Origin: Azospirillum thermophilum
Lineage (GTDB): Bacteria; Pseudomonadota; Alphaproteobacteria; Azospirillales; Azospirillaceae
Direction: 5' to 3'
NCBI RefSeq assembly: GCF_003130795.1
Contig: NZ_CP029357.1
Coordinates: 1-64,000 of the forward strand
DNA length: 64,000 bases
Shown here: positions 50,583-58,791 of the stretch, piece by piece
How the letters are laid out: each line of letters begins with the position of its first letter
Numbering within the stretch: position 1 is the first letter of the stretch
The notes under the pieces: generated by a model
What the model was told of the DNA's origin: nothing
Database searches by the model: none
The model's input: only the letters and a program-made list of their open reading frames with translations
Made by a program: the position numbers and the translations under genes

Positions 50583-51416
50583 GTGACGACCGGACCTGCC
50601 ATGGACCTGCCCCTGGACGAGCTGGACAGGACGCGAGCCGGCCGATGCCCGGCGGCGGGGGCGGAGGTGCTGTCGCTCGACATCCGGTCGAAGCGCTACC
50701 CGGCCCGTGACCGCGACGGTGCCGCCGGCCATGCGGTGTTCGAGAATTTCCGCCTGACGCTGCCGGCCGGCGGCGTCCACGCCATCGTCGGGCCGTCCGG
50801 CTGCGGCAAGACCACGCTCCTGAACATCGTCGCCGGTCTGGACCGCGCCTATCAGGGCAGCGTCCGCCTGCCGGGGGCTGCGGGGCGCGAGCCGGTGCTG
50901 GGCTATGTCTTCCAGACCCCGCGCCTGCTTCCCTGGCGGACGGTGGCGGAGAACCTGTCGCTCGTCCTGCACGGTGTCCCGGACCGCGAGGAGCGCGTCG
51001 CCCGCTGGCTGCGCGAGGTCGGGCTGGACGGGCAGGGCGGCGTCTACCCGTCCCGGCTGTCCGGCGGGATGAGCCGCCGCGTCGCGCTCGCCCGCGCCTT
51101 CGCGGTGGAGCCGGACCTGCTGCTGATGGACGAACCCTTCGTCTCGCTCGACGAGCCGACCGCCCGCCACCTGCGGCAGCTGCTGACCCGCATCCTGCAG
51201 GCCCATCCGACCACGGTCCTGTTCGTCACCCACGACCTGCGCGAGGCGATCACGCTCGCCGACCGCATCCTGTTCCTCTCGCGCCCGCCGACCCGGCTGC
51301 TGCTGGACCTGCCGATCCCCCTCACCGCCGCCGAGCGGGCGGACGAGGCCCGGGTGGAGGCCCTGTGGTCGGCGCTGCGGCGCGACCATGCGGCGACGCT
51401 GGAGGGGGGGACATGA
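50583..51416 (+). CDS. ABC transporter ATP-binding protein of the PQQ cluster
   Basis: 277 residues. Walker A is GPSGCGKTTLL, the Q-loop FQTPRLLPWRTV, the signature LSGGMSRRVALARA and Walker B LLLMDEPFVSLDE, with H-loop VTHD. A GTG start at 50583 is chosen because GGAGGAAG precedes it by seven bases; an in-frame ATG at 50601 is possible. It energises the importer formed with the two preceding genes. The stop overlaps the next start (ATGA). Confidence 0.9.
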   Translation: MTTGPAMDLPLDELDRTRAGRCPAAGAEVLSLDIRSKRYPARDRDGAAGHAVFENFRLTLPAGGVHAIVGPSGCGKTTLLNIVAGLDRAYQGSVRLPGAAGREPVLGYVFQTPRLLPWRTVAENLSLVLHGVPDREERVARWLREVGLDGQGGVYPSRLSGGMSRRVALARAFAVEPDLLLMDEPFVSLDEPTARHLRQLLTRILQAHPTTVLFVTHDLREAITLADRILFLSRPPTRLLLDLPIPLTAAERADEARVEALWSALRRDHAATLEGGT

Positions 51417-52626
51417 CGGCGCTCCTCCGCCGGCTTCTACTCGTGCTGGCCCTGCCGGCTGCCGGTCCCGCCGCCGGTCCCGCCGTCGCGCAAGCCGTCG
51501 CGCAGGATCCGCAGGTGGTCCGCATCGGCTACCTGACCCGGGAGGAGGAGCCGCACATCCCCCTGACCTTCCTGGAGCCGGTGGTGGAGGACGAGGGGGT
51601 GCAGGGCGCCCGCCTCGGCATCGCCGACAACGACACGACCGGCCGCTTCACCAACCAGCGCTTCGAACTGGTCGAGGTCACCGTGCCGATGGACGGCAGC
51701 GTGGAGCAGGCGGTGCGCGACCTGTCCGGCCAGGGCATCCGCCTGCTCGTCGCCGACCTGCGGGCCGATGCGCTGCTCGCCGCCGCCGCGGTGCCGGAGG
51801 CGACGGACATGCTGGTCTTCAACACCCGCGCCCCCGACGACGCCCTGCGCAACGAGCAGTGCCGCGCCAACCTCCTGCATGTGGCGCCCAGCCGGCGGAT
51901 GCTGGCGGATGCGCTGGCGCAGTATCTGGCGCTGCGGCGCTGGTCGACCTGGATGCTGGTCGTCGGCCGCGCGCCCGAGGATGCCGGCTACGCCGAGGCG
52001 ATGCGCCGGGCCGCCAAGCGCTACGGCGCCCGCATCGTCGAGGAGAAGGGCTGGACCTTCGAGGATGCCAACCGCCGCACCGATACCGGCCACGTCACCC
52101 TGCAGACGGAGATCCCGCCCTTCACCCAGGGGCGCGACTACGACGTGCTGATCGTGGCCGACGAGGCGGACGTCTTCGGCGAGTATCTCGCCTACCGGAC
52201 CTGGCTGCCGCGGCCGGTCGCCGGCACCCATGGGCTTGTCCCGGCCTCCTGGTCCCGCGTCCACGAGCAATGGGGGCGACCCAGCTCCACAGCCGGTTCG
52301 AGCGGCAGGCGAACCGCTGGATGCGTCCGCGCGACTATACCGCCTGGATCGCCGTCCGCGCGGTGGGGGAGGCGGCGACCCGCACCCGGTCCGCCGATCC
52401 GGCGGCGCTGGCCGCCTTCATCCGCGGGCCGGATTTCTCGCTGCCGGCCTTCAAGGGCCAGGGCCTCAGCTTTCGCGACTGGGACGGGCAACTGCGGCAG
52501 CCGGTCCTGCTGGCCGGTCCGCGGACGCTGATCTCGGTCTCGCCCCAGCCGGGGTTCCTGCATCAGTTCTCGGAGCTCGACACGCTCGGCGACGACCGGC
52601 CGGAAAGCCGCTGCCGCAACCGATGA
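51413..52626 (+). pseudogene. PQQ-dependent catabolism-associated periplasmic binding protein, frameshifted
   Basis: A Sec signal (LLLVLALPAAGPAAGPAVA) leads into a periplasmic binding-protein fold of the branched-chain amino acid type: VVRIGYLTREEEPHIPLTFLEPVVEDEG, DNDTTGRFTNQRF, and RYGARIVEEKGW. The frame is lost after HEQWG at the G5 run 52272-52276. Adding one G joins it to the downstream frame (ATQLHSRFERQANRWMRPRDYTAW... to 52626), giving about 404 residues. Members of this family sit with the beta-propeller and ABC genes that follow. It is probably intact in the organism. Confidence 0.82.
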
Positions 52627-52673
52627 GACCAGACCCGCCGGCGGCCGGGCCGGCGCCAGGGAGGAAAGACCGC

Positions 52674-53642
52674 ATGCCGATGATGAAGGGCGCCGTCCTG
52701 GCGCTGCTCGGGCTGAGCCTGGCCCTGCCGGTGGAGGCGGAGACCGTCTTCGTCTCCAATGAACGCAGCAACAGCATCTCGGTCCTCGACGGGGAGAAGC
52801 TGCAGACCGTCGCCACGATCAAGGTCGGCCGGCGGCCGCGCGGCATCACCTTCAACAAGGACATGACGCGCATCTACGTCTGCGTCGGCGACGACAACCG
52901 GATCGACGTGATCGACGTGGCAAGCCGCAAGGTGGTGGACCGGCTGCCCTCCGGCCCCGACCCGGAGCTGTTCGTCCTGGAGCCGGCCGGACGTCTGCTC
53001 TACGTCGCGAACGAGGACGACAACAAGGTCTCCGTGGTCGACACCGAGACCCGGAAGATCGTCGGCGAGATCCAGGTGGGGGTGGAGCCGGAGGGAATGG
53101 GGATCAGCCCGGACGGCAGGATCCTGGTCAACACCTCGGAAACCACCAACATGGCCCACTTCATCGACACGTCGAGCCACCGGATCGTCGACAACGTGCT
53201 GGTGGATGCGCGCCCCCGCGTCGCCCGCTTCACACCCGACGGGCGCCATGTCTGGGTATCGGCCGAGGTCGGCGGCACGGTCAGCATCATCGATCCCTCG
53301 GTCCACAAGGTCGTCCACAAGATCAGCTTCGCCATCCAGGGTGTCCCGCGCGAGGCGATCCAGCCGGTCGGCATCCAGATGACCGGCGACGGCAAGCGGG
53401 CCTTCGTCGCCCTCGGCCCCGCCAACCGCGTGGCCGAGATCGATGCCGAGACCTATGAGGTCAAGCGCTACCATCTGGTCGGGCAGCGGGTCTGGAACCT
53501 GGCCCTCTCGCCGGACGAGAAGCGGCTCTACACCACCAACGGCGTCAGCAACGACGTTTCCGTTCTCGACATGGAGCGGGGCCGCGTCGTCAAGTCCGTC
53601 GCGGTCGGCGGCGCGCCGTGGGGCGTGATCGTCAAGCCGTGA
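52674..53642 (+). CDS. PQQ-dependent catabolism-associated beta-propeller protein
   Basis: 322 residues with a Sec signal (AVLALLGLSLALPVEA-ET). It has seven YVTN/YncE-type repeats such as VFVSNERSNSISVLDGEKL, RIYVCVGDDNRIDVIDVAS and LYVANEDDNKVSVVDTETR, each about 40 residues. The fold is a periplasmic seven-bladed propeller; family members accompany PQQ alcohol dehydrogenases, but their exact role is unproven. A good ribosome site, GGGAGGAAAG, lies before the ATG. The following ATPase gene overlaps its stop. Confidence 0.92.
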   Translation: MPMMKGAVLALLGLSLALPVEAETVFVSNERSNSISVLDGEKLQTVATIKVGRRPRGITFNKDMTRIYVCVGDDNRIDVIDVASRKVVDRLPSGPDPELFVLEPAGRLLYVANEDDNKVSVVDTETRKIVGEIQVGVEPEGMGISPDGRILVNTSETTNMAHFIDTSSHRIVDNVLVDARPRVARFTPDGRHVWVSAEVGGTVSIIDPSVHKVVHKISFAIQGVPREAIQPVGIQMTGDGKRAFVALGPANRVAEIDAETYEVKRYHLVGQRVWNLALSPDEKRLYTTNGVSNDVSVLDMERGRVVKSVAVGGAPWGVIVKP

Positions 53643-54424
53643 CGGACGGCGGCACGGGCAGGACCATGGCCGGCCCGGAAGCGGTCGCCGCACCGGTCCT
53701 GTCGGTGGAGGACGTGAGCCACAGCTTCGGCCGCCGCAAGGCGCTGGACGGCGTCTCCTTCGCCATCCCGGCCGGCCGCTTCGCCGTCCTCCTGGGGTTG
53801 AACGGGGCCGGCAAGACCACGCTCTTCTCCCTCATCACGCGGCTCTACAACAACCGGTCCGGCAGCATACGGGTATTCGGGTTCGACATGCGCCGCCAGC
53901 CGTCCCAGGCGCTGGCACGCATGGGTGTCGTCTTCCAGCAGCCGACCCTTGACCCCGACCTGACGGTGATGCAGAACCTGCGCTATCACGGCGGGCTGCA
54001 TGGCCTGCCGCGCGCCGTGATCGAGGAGCGGGCGGGCGAGGAGCTTTCCCGCATCGGCCTGTCCGACCGGGCCGGCGAGCGGGTGCGGACGCTCTCCGGC
54101 GGCCAGCGCCGGCGGGTCGAGATCGCCCGCGCGCTGCTGCACCGTCCCGGCCTGTTGCTGCTCGACGAGCCGACCGTCGGGCTCGACGTCGAGCTTCGCC
54201 GCCTCGTCCTCGGCCATGTGCACGGACTCTGCCGCGACCGCGGCCTTGCCGTGCTGTGGGCCACCCACCTGATCGACGAGGCGCTGCCGAGGGATGGCGT
54301 GATCGTGCTGCACCGCGGCCGGGTGCTGGCGTCCGGGCTGATGGAGGAGGTCTGCGCCGCCGCCGGGGCCGCCACGCTCGACGAGTCCTTCGCACGCCTG
54401 ACCGGAATGGGGAGGGTGCGATGA
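53639..54424 (+). CDS. ABC transporter ATPase of the PQQ-dependent alcohol dehydrogenase system
   Basis: About 261 residues. Walker A LNGAGKTTL, Q-loop FQQPTLDPDLTVMQNL, signature LSGGQRRRVEIARA, Walker B LLLLDEPTVGLD and H-loop ATHLIDE are complete. It is of the ABC-2 exporter (NodI/CcmA-like) type and pairs with the ABC-2 permease that follows. The GTG at 53639 overlaps the propeller stop (GTGA); an ATG at 53666 is an alternative. The likely cargo is not evident. Related pairs belong to the ethanol-oxidation regulon in Pseudomonas. Confidence 0.88.
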   Translation: MTDGGTGRTMAGPEAVAAPVLSVEDVSHSFGRRKALDGVSFAIPAGRFAVLLGLNGAGKTTLFSLITRLYNNRSGSIRVFGFDMRRQPSQALARMGVVFQQPTLDPDLTVMQNLRYHGGLHGLPRAVIEERAGEELSRIGLSDRAGERVRTLSGGQRRRVEIARALLHRPGLLLLDEPTVGLDVELRRLVLGHVHGLCRDRGLAVLWATHLIDEALPRDGVIVLHRGRVLASGLMEEVCAAAGAATLDESFARLTGMGRVR

Positions 54425-55242
54425 CCGCGAGCCTCTACTGGCGCTGCCTGTGCAGCATCGTGGTGCGCGAGGGGCTGCGCTTCGTCCATCAGCGGGAGCG
54501 GTTCTTCGCCGCCCTGGTCCGGCCGCTGGTCTGGCTCGCCATCTTCGCGGTGGGGTTCCGGGCGGTGCTGGGCCTGTCGATCATCCCGCCCTACGAGACC
54601 TACATCCTGTACGAGGAGTATGTCGTGCCCGGGCTGGTCGGCATGATCCAGCTCTTCAACGGCATGCAAAGCTCCCTCTCCATGGTCTACGACCGCGAGA
54701 CGGGCAGCATGAAGACGCTGCTGGTCAGCCCGCTGCCGCGCTGGTACCTGCTGCTGTGCAAGCTGCTTGCCGGGGTTCTGGTGTCGGTCGTGCAGGCCTA
54801 CGTCTTCCTGGCCGTGGCCTGGTTCTGGGACGTCCGCCCGCCGCCGCTCGGCTATCTCGCGGTGTTCCCGGCGCTGCTGCTCGGCGGACTGATGCTGGGG
54901 GCGCTGGGCTTGCTGCTCTCCTCCTTCGTCAGGCAGCTTGAGAATTTCGCGGGCGTGATGAATTTCGTGATCTTCCCGATGTTCTTCGCCTCCACCGCCC
55001 TCTATCCGCTCTGGCGCATCCGCGAGGGAAGCCCGACCCTGGCCCGCGTGGCGGAGGCCAATCCCTTCACCCATGCGGTGGAGCTGATCCGCTTCGCGCT
55101 CTATCTCGGCTTCGACCGCACGGCCCTGCTGGCCGTGGCAGGATCGCTCCTGCTGTTCCTCGGCGGCGCCATCCTCGCCTACGACCCCGGCCGCGGCTTC
55201 TGGGCGCGGCGCGGCGGTCCGGCCGGGCAGGGCGGCGCCTGA
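54421..55242 (+). CDS. ABC-2 type permease of the PQQ-dependent alcohol dehydrogenase system
   Basis: 273 residues with six predicted helices. The REGLRFVHQRERFFAALVRPLVWLAIFAVGF start and the YDRETGSMKTLLVSPLPRWYLLLCKL cytoplasmic loop are the ABC-2 permease signature (NodJ/PedC-like). FPMFFASTALYPLWRI is the last conserved loop. It starts right after the ATPase (ATGA overlap) and completes a two-subunit exporter in the inner membrane. Confidence 0.9.
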   Translation: MTASLYWRCLCSIVVREGLRFVHQRERFFAALVRPLVWLAIFAVGFRAVLGLSIIPPYETYILYEEYVVPGLVGMIQLFNGMQSSLSMVYDRETGSMKTLLVSPLPRWYLLLCKLLAGVLVSVVQAYVFLAVAWFWDVRPPPLGYLAVFPALLLGGLMLGALGLLLSSFVRQLENFAGVMNFVIFPMFFASTALYPLWRIREGSPTLARVAEANPFTHAVELIRFALYLGFDRTALLAVAGSLLLFLGGAILAYDPGRGFWARRGGPAGQGGA

Positions 55243-55339
55243 CCGGCACCGGGATCAACGGACGATCCGGATGTTGACTGTATCGACGGGGCCCGGACGA
55301 AGAGCGGGCCTCCCATCACCAATCCGGAGGGAACGTCCC

Positions 55340-55738
55340 ATGAGGGATTTGCGCAACGCATCCATCGCGTCCATGCTGGCCGCCGCACTGGGCTTGGCGG
55401 CGGGCTTGGCGGCAGTCCCGGCAATCGCCCAATCCCCGGCGTCCGGCGGTACCGGCACCCAGGGAAGCACCCGGGGATCGGGCGCCACCACCGGTACCCT
55501 GCCGGACAATTCCCTGGCCGGACAGCGGCAGGGCACCATCGACGGCGGCGAGGCCCGGCAGGGCGAGCAGGGGCCGGCCTCCGGACAGAGCGGCTCCACG
55601 GCGTCGCCCACCGGCAGCTTGCCGGACAACTCGCTGGCCGGGCAGCGCCAGGGCACCATCGGCGGCGGCTCCGTCAGCCAGGGCGGCAGCGGTTCGACCG
55701 AGTCCCCGCAGCAGCCCCGCCAGGGCACCGGCCAGTAG
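55340..55738 (+). CDS. Small secreted Gly/Ser/Gln-rich protein with a duplicated motif
   Basis: 132 residues with a clear Sec signal (IASMLAAALGLAAGLAAVPAIA-QS). The mature part is low-complexity and carries LPDNSLAGQRQGTI twice, near residues 53-67 and 94-108, each followed by GG. It has no cysteines. GGAGGG lies nine bases before the ATG. I do not recognise the family. It is the last plus-strand gene of the ABC block, 97 bases after the permease, and is probably periplasmic and disordered. Confidence 0.75.
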   Translation: MRDLRNASIASMLAAALGLAAGLAAVPAIAQSPASGGTGTQGSTRGSGATTGTLPDNSLAGQRQGTIDGGEARQGEQGPASGQSGSTASPTGSLPDNSLAGQRQGTIGGGSVSQGGSGSTESPQQPRQGTGQ

Positions 55739-55762
55739 GCGGCCCGCTGGCTCCCTGCCACC

Positions 55763-56263
55763 TCAGCGGGAGGGGGCCAGGATGCGATGGCGCAGCAGCC
55801 AGTCGACGCCGCGCCGCCAGGACCGCTCGTTGTCCCCGCGGATGTCGGCGACACCGCGGGCGACGACGCTGCCGTCCTCGACGTTCCGCAAGGTGATGTC
55901 GATGCTGAGGATCAGGCTGCTGACCTTGCGGATCACCCCCGTCGCGACCACCGCCGCCCCGGCCCGGCGGCCGAGATCGAGTTCGCAGCCGCTGCAGGCG
56001 GCGACGGAGGGGGGCGGCGCGTCGGCGGCCCCGGACTGCCCGGCCGGCATGACGCTGTAGCGTCCGGAGGACTCCAACTCCGTCCGCATCAGGTCGGTCA
56101 CGCGCTTCAGCCGGCCGGCATGGTCGGGGTGCTCCCCTTCGCCGCTGCTGTCGAGAAGCTCGACGTCGAACAGCAGCAGCCGGGCCGGCCGCTCCTCCGC
56201 CCGGGCGCCGGCGGGGATCGCGAGCAGGGCCGCCAGCAGACACGCGGATGCGATGGAGGTCAT
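55763..56263 (-). CDS. DUF2380-like secreted protein
   Basis: 166 residues with a Sec signal (ASACLLAALLAIPAGARA-EE). The body has RLLLFDVELLDSSGEGEHPDHAGRLKRVTDLMRTELESSGRY and SSLILSIDITLRNVEDGSVVARGVADIRGDNERSW, typical of the DUF2380 family. One Cys pair (ACSGC) is visible. Members lie near PQQ dehydrogenase genes in other alphaproteobacteria. The role is unknown. It is transcribed against its neighbours. Confidence 0.78.
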   Translation of the reverse strand: MTSIASACLLAALLAIPAGARAEERPARLLLFDVELLDSSGEGEHPDHAGRLKRVTDLMRTELESSGRYSVMPAGQSGAADAPPPSVAACSGCELDLGRRAGAAVVATGVIRKVSSLILSIDITLRNVEDGSVVARGVADIRGDNERSWRRGVDWLLRHRILAPSR

Positions 56264-56326
56264 CGGCCTGGTCCTATCCGAAAGAGATTCTAGTCAGGAC
56301 CCGGCCGCCGTCCGCACAATTCCCCC

Positions 56327-56935
56327 ATGGCGAACCGCAGGGCCCTGTCCATTCCGTTTCTGCTCGCGCTGCTGTCCGTTCCGTCGCTTCCCGCGACGGC
56401 GGCGGAGCCGGCATCCGACTGGCCATGCCAGCAGATCCTGGTGCCGGCCCTGTCGCCCGCGCAAATCTGGGCCGGCGACCCGATCGGGGGGAAGGAAGGC
56501 GCCTGGCGCGACGTCGCGGGCCTGGAGCCTGTCCTGCGGCAGGCGGTCGACGGCTCCGTCGACGTCGAGGCGGCGGAGGAGGCCATCGACCGCTATGCCG
56601 GATCGCTGGGGCCCGACAGGAACGCCGTGCTGACCATCCTCTTCGCAGGCGTGTTCGACACGCTGAACCGGCAGCGCAGCGAGGCGATCTCCGCCATTCA
56701 GCGGTATACGCGCCAGCAGCGCGCCATGCTCGACCGCATCGGCGAGGAGCTGACGCGCATGCAATCGCTGCCGCCCCGGTCGCCGGAGGCGGAGTCGCTG
56801 GCCCGGGAGATCTCGTGGCAGCGGCGGGTCCTGGATGAGCGGCGGCGCTACCAGTCCGCGCTGTGCGACCAGCCGGTCCGGATGGAGCAGCGGGTCGGGC
56901 GCCTTGCCCGCGCCATCGGCGCCCATCTCGACTGA
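56327..56935 (+). CDS. Secreted hypothetical helical protein of the PQQ cluster
   Basis: 202 residues, Sec signal (FLLALLSVPSLPATA-AE). The mature part is mainly helical, with a coiled-coil-like stretch near residues 125-190 (YTRQQRAMLDRIGEELTRMQ and later EISWQRRVLDERRR). The first half has WPCQQILVPALSPAQIWAGDPI. Two cysteines are widely spaced (residue 33 and near 183). Similar proteins are annotated as hypothetical in XoxF clusters. It converges on the XoxJ-type gene seven bases away. Confidence 0.75.
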   Translation: MANRRALSIPFLLALLSVPSLPATAAEPASDWPCQQILVPALSPAQIWAGDPIGGKEGAWRDVAGLEPVLRQAVDGSVDVEAAEEAIDRYAGSLGPDRNAVLTILFAGVFDTLNRQRSEAISAIQRYTRQQRAMLDRIGEELTRMQSLPPRSPEAESLAREISWQRRVLDERRRYQSALCDQPVRMEQRVGRLARAIGAHLD

Positions 56936-56942
56936 TCCGCCG

Positions 56943-58255
56943 TCAGTTCGTCGTTCCGGTCGCGACGGGGGTCACCGGCGCCACCGGATATCCCGCCTCC
57001 TGCCAGCGCGACACGCCGTCGGCATACCAGTAGACATTGCCGTAACCCCACTCCATGGCCCGCTTGGCCGCGTTCCAGGACATCCAGCAGTTCGGCTCGC
57101 AGAACAGCACCAGCCCGGCCTTGCGGTCGCCGCCGGTGATCTGCTCCAGCCCGCTGCGGAAATAGCGTTCCTGCTCCTTCGACAGGGTGCCGTAGCCGAC
57201 ATTCGGCAGCCAGACGGCGCCCGGCAGGCTCTGGCGCGGCAGCGGTGCCCAGAGGGCGGGCGGCGGGCGGTCCGCCGGGCGTTGCGGCGCCGGCATGACA
57301 TCGACCAGACGCAGGCCGGGCGACCGCTCCATCAGATGCCTCAGCGCGGGCAGGGTGAGGGTGGTGGCGCCGCGCAGGCCGGCGGGAACGGGGGCGCGGT
57401 AGCCGTCCGTCCGGTAGCCGTCGGGCTCCATCGCCTCCGCCGTCTTCAGGGTGCCGTCGGGGCCGATCAGCGGCACATGGTAGCGCAGCAGGATGGCGTC
57501 GATGTCGGCCTGCCGGCGCTTGATGAAGTCGTTCAGCCAGTGCTTCCACTCCGGTTCGTCGGCCCGGATGCCCATGGAGATGTCGAACTGCAGCCGCGCG
57601 GCCGCCGGTTCCTGCACCATCGGCACGACGACCAGCGGCTCCTGCTGCTGCGCCGCGTAATAGCCGGCGATCGGCCCCAGATCACCGCCGCGTCCGTCCG
57701 CCCCTTCGCCACGTCCTCGATCGCGTCGCGGGCCGGGTTGCCCGCCCGCGTGTCGGTGTTGAGCTGGTAGGGCTCCATCCGCGTCAGGCCGTAGCGGCGC
57801 ATCAGCGACGCCGCCGGCGTCTTCTCGACGATGCCGATCCGTGCCTCCTTCAGCGACGGGTCGCCCAGCGTCCGTGCCGTCAGGCCGGACGCCTTGCGGT
57901 AGACCAGCGCGTAGACCGTGCGATAGTAGGGGTTGGTGTTCTGCATCAGCTCCTCGCCCGAAGCCGTTCCCATGACGAGGTCGCACTGCCGGGCGCGCAG
58001 CGTGTTGCGGACGAAGCCGATGGTCTGCGGCCACCAGAAATAGGTCACCGGCCGCTGCAGATCCTCGCCGATCAGGCGGGCGATCTCGTTCTCGAATCCC
58101 TCCAGGCGCTCGTTGGAAAAGGGCAGCAGGTTGGCGTCGGCACAGACGCGGACGGCCTCCCTGTCGCTGGCTTCGATGGCGATCGCCCCGCTTGACGCCG
58201 TCAGGACGACGCCGGCCAGCACTGCGGCGATGCGCGCCGGGATTGCCGCCGTCAC
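56943..58255 (-). pseudogene. xoxJ: XoxJ/MoxJ-type binding protein fused to a CXXCW rhodanese-like domain, frameshifted
   Basis: About 437 residues once repaired. A GTG start at 58255, with GAGGGG upstream, gives a Sec signal and an SBP_bac_3-like domain (VRVCADANLLPFSNERLEGFENEIA, YYRTVYALVYRK) equivalent to XoxJ. The frame breaks at DAAVIWG: the minus-strand G4 run at 57675-57678 needs one more G to continue as PIAGYYAAQQQEPL. The last 160 residues match the PQQ-associated CXXCW family (EPDGYRTDGYRAPVP, then FCEPNCWMSWNAAKRA), normally a separate gene. XoxJ is thought to help mature or partner XoxF. The frameshift is probably a sequencing error. Confidence 0.82.
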
Positions 58256-58265
58256 GGCCGGCCCC

Positions 58266-58721
58266 TCAGCTTCCGTACCGCTTGGGACGCCCGCCGGGCA
58301 GGGCGCCGTCGGCGCGGGCCTTCAGGTAGCGGTAGATGTCGTCGAGATTCTGCACCACGTTGGGATCGAGCCCGAAGGTCGGCATCACCTTGTCTCCGGT
58401 GGCGCCCTGGGTCTGGCGGCCGTTGATGACGACCTCCTTGAACTCGTCGTAGCTCAGTCTCTTGAGGGAATCGACCAGCGGCGGCGCGAAGGACGATCCG
58501 CTGGCGTCGAAGCCATGGCAGGTATGGCAGACCGAGTGGAAGCGGCGGTAGCCGTTGTAGGTGCCGCGGTCGACAAGGCCCTCTTTCACCTCGTAGGTCG
58601 GCACCCCGTCCGGGGTCATCGGCGGTTCCTCCTCGGCCATGGCCGGGCCGATCACGGCGGCGCCGGCCAGGCCGATCGCCAACAGGCACGAGCGCGCGCG
58701 AAATCGCAGGGTCATCGTCAT
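58266..58721 (-). CDS. xoxG: Periplasmic c-type cytochrome, likely XoxF electron acceptor
   Basis: 151 residues with a Sec signal (LLAIGLAGAAVIGPAMA-EE). One haem site, CHTCH near residue 65, and a later Met candidate (KVMPTFGLDPN) for the sixth ligand are visible, with FHSVCHTCHGFDASGSSFAPPLVDSL typical of methanol-metabolism-related cytochromes. It should take electrons from XoxF, whose gene is 70 bases upstream, and pass them to the respiratory chain. The start ATG has close alternatives at 58715. Confidence 0.9.
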   Translation of the reverse strand: MTMTLRFRARSCLLAIGLAGAAVIGPAMAEEEPPMTPDGVPTYEVKEGLVDRGTYNGYRRFHSVCHTCHGFDASGSSFAPPLVDSLKRLSYDEFKEVVINGRQTQGATGDKVMPTFGLDPNVVQNLDDIYRYLKARADGALPGGRPKRYGS

Positions 58722-58791
58722 CAGCTGTCCTCGATGGCCGGCAGGCCCGGCGCCTCCCGGCGGTGATGCGCGGGAGGCGCCGGGGGATGCC

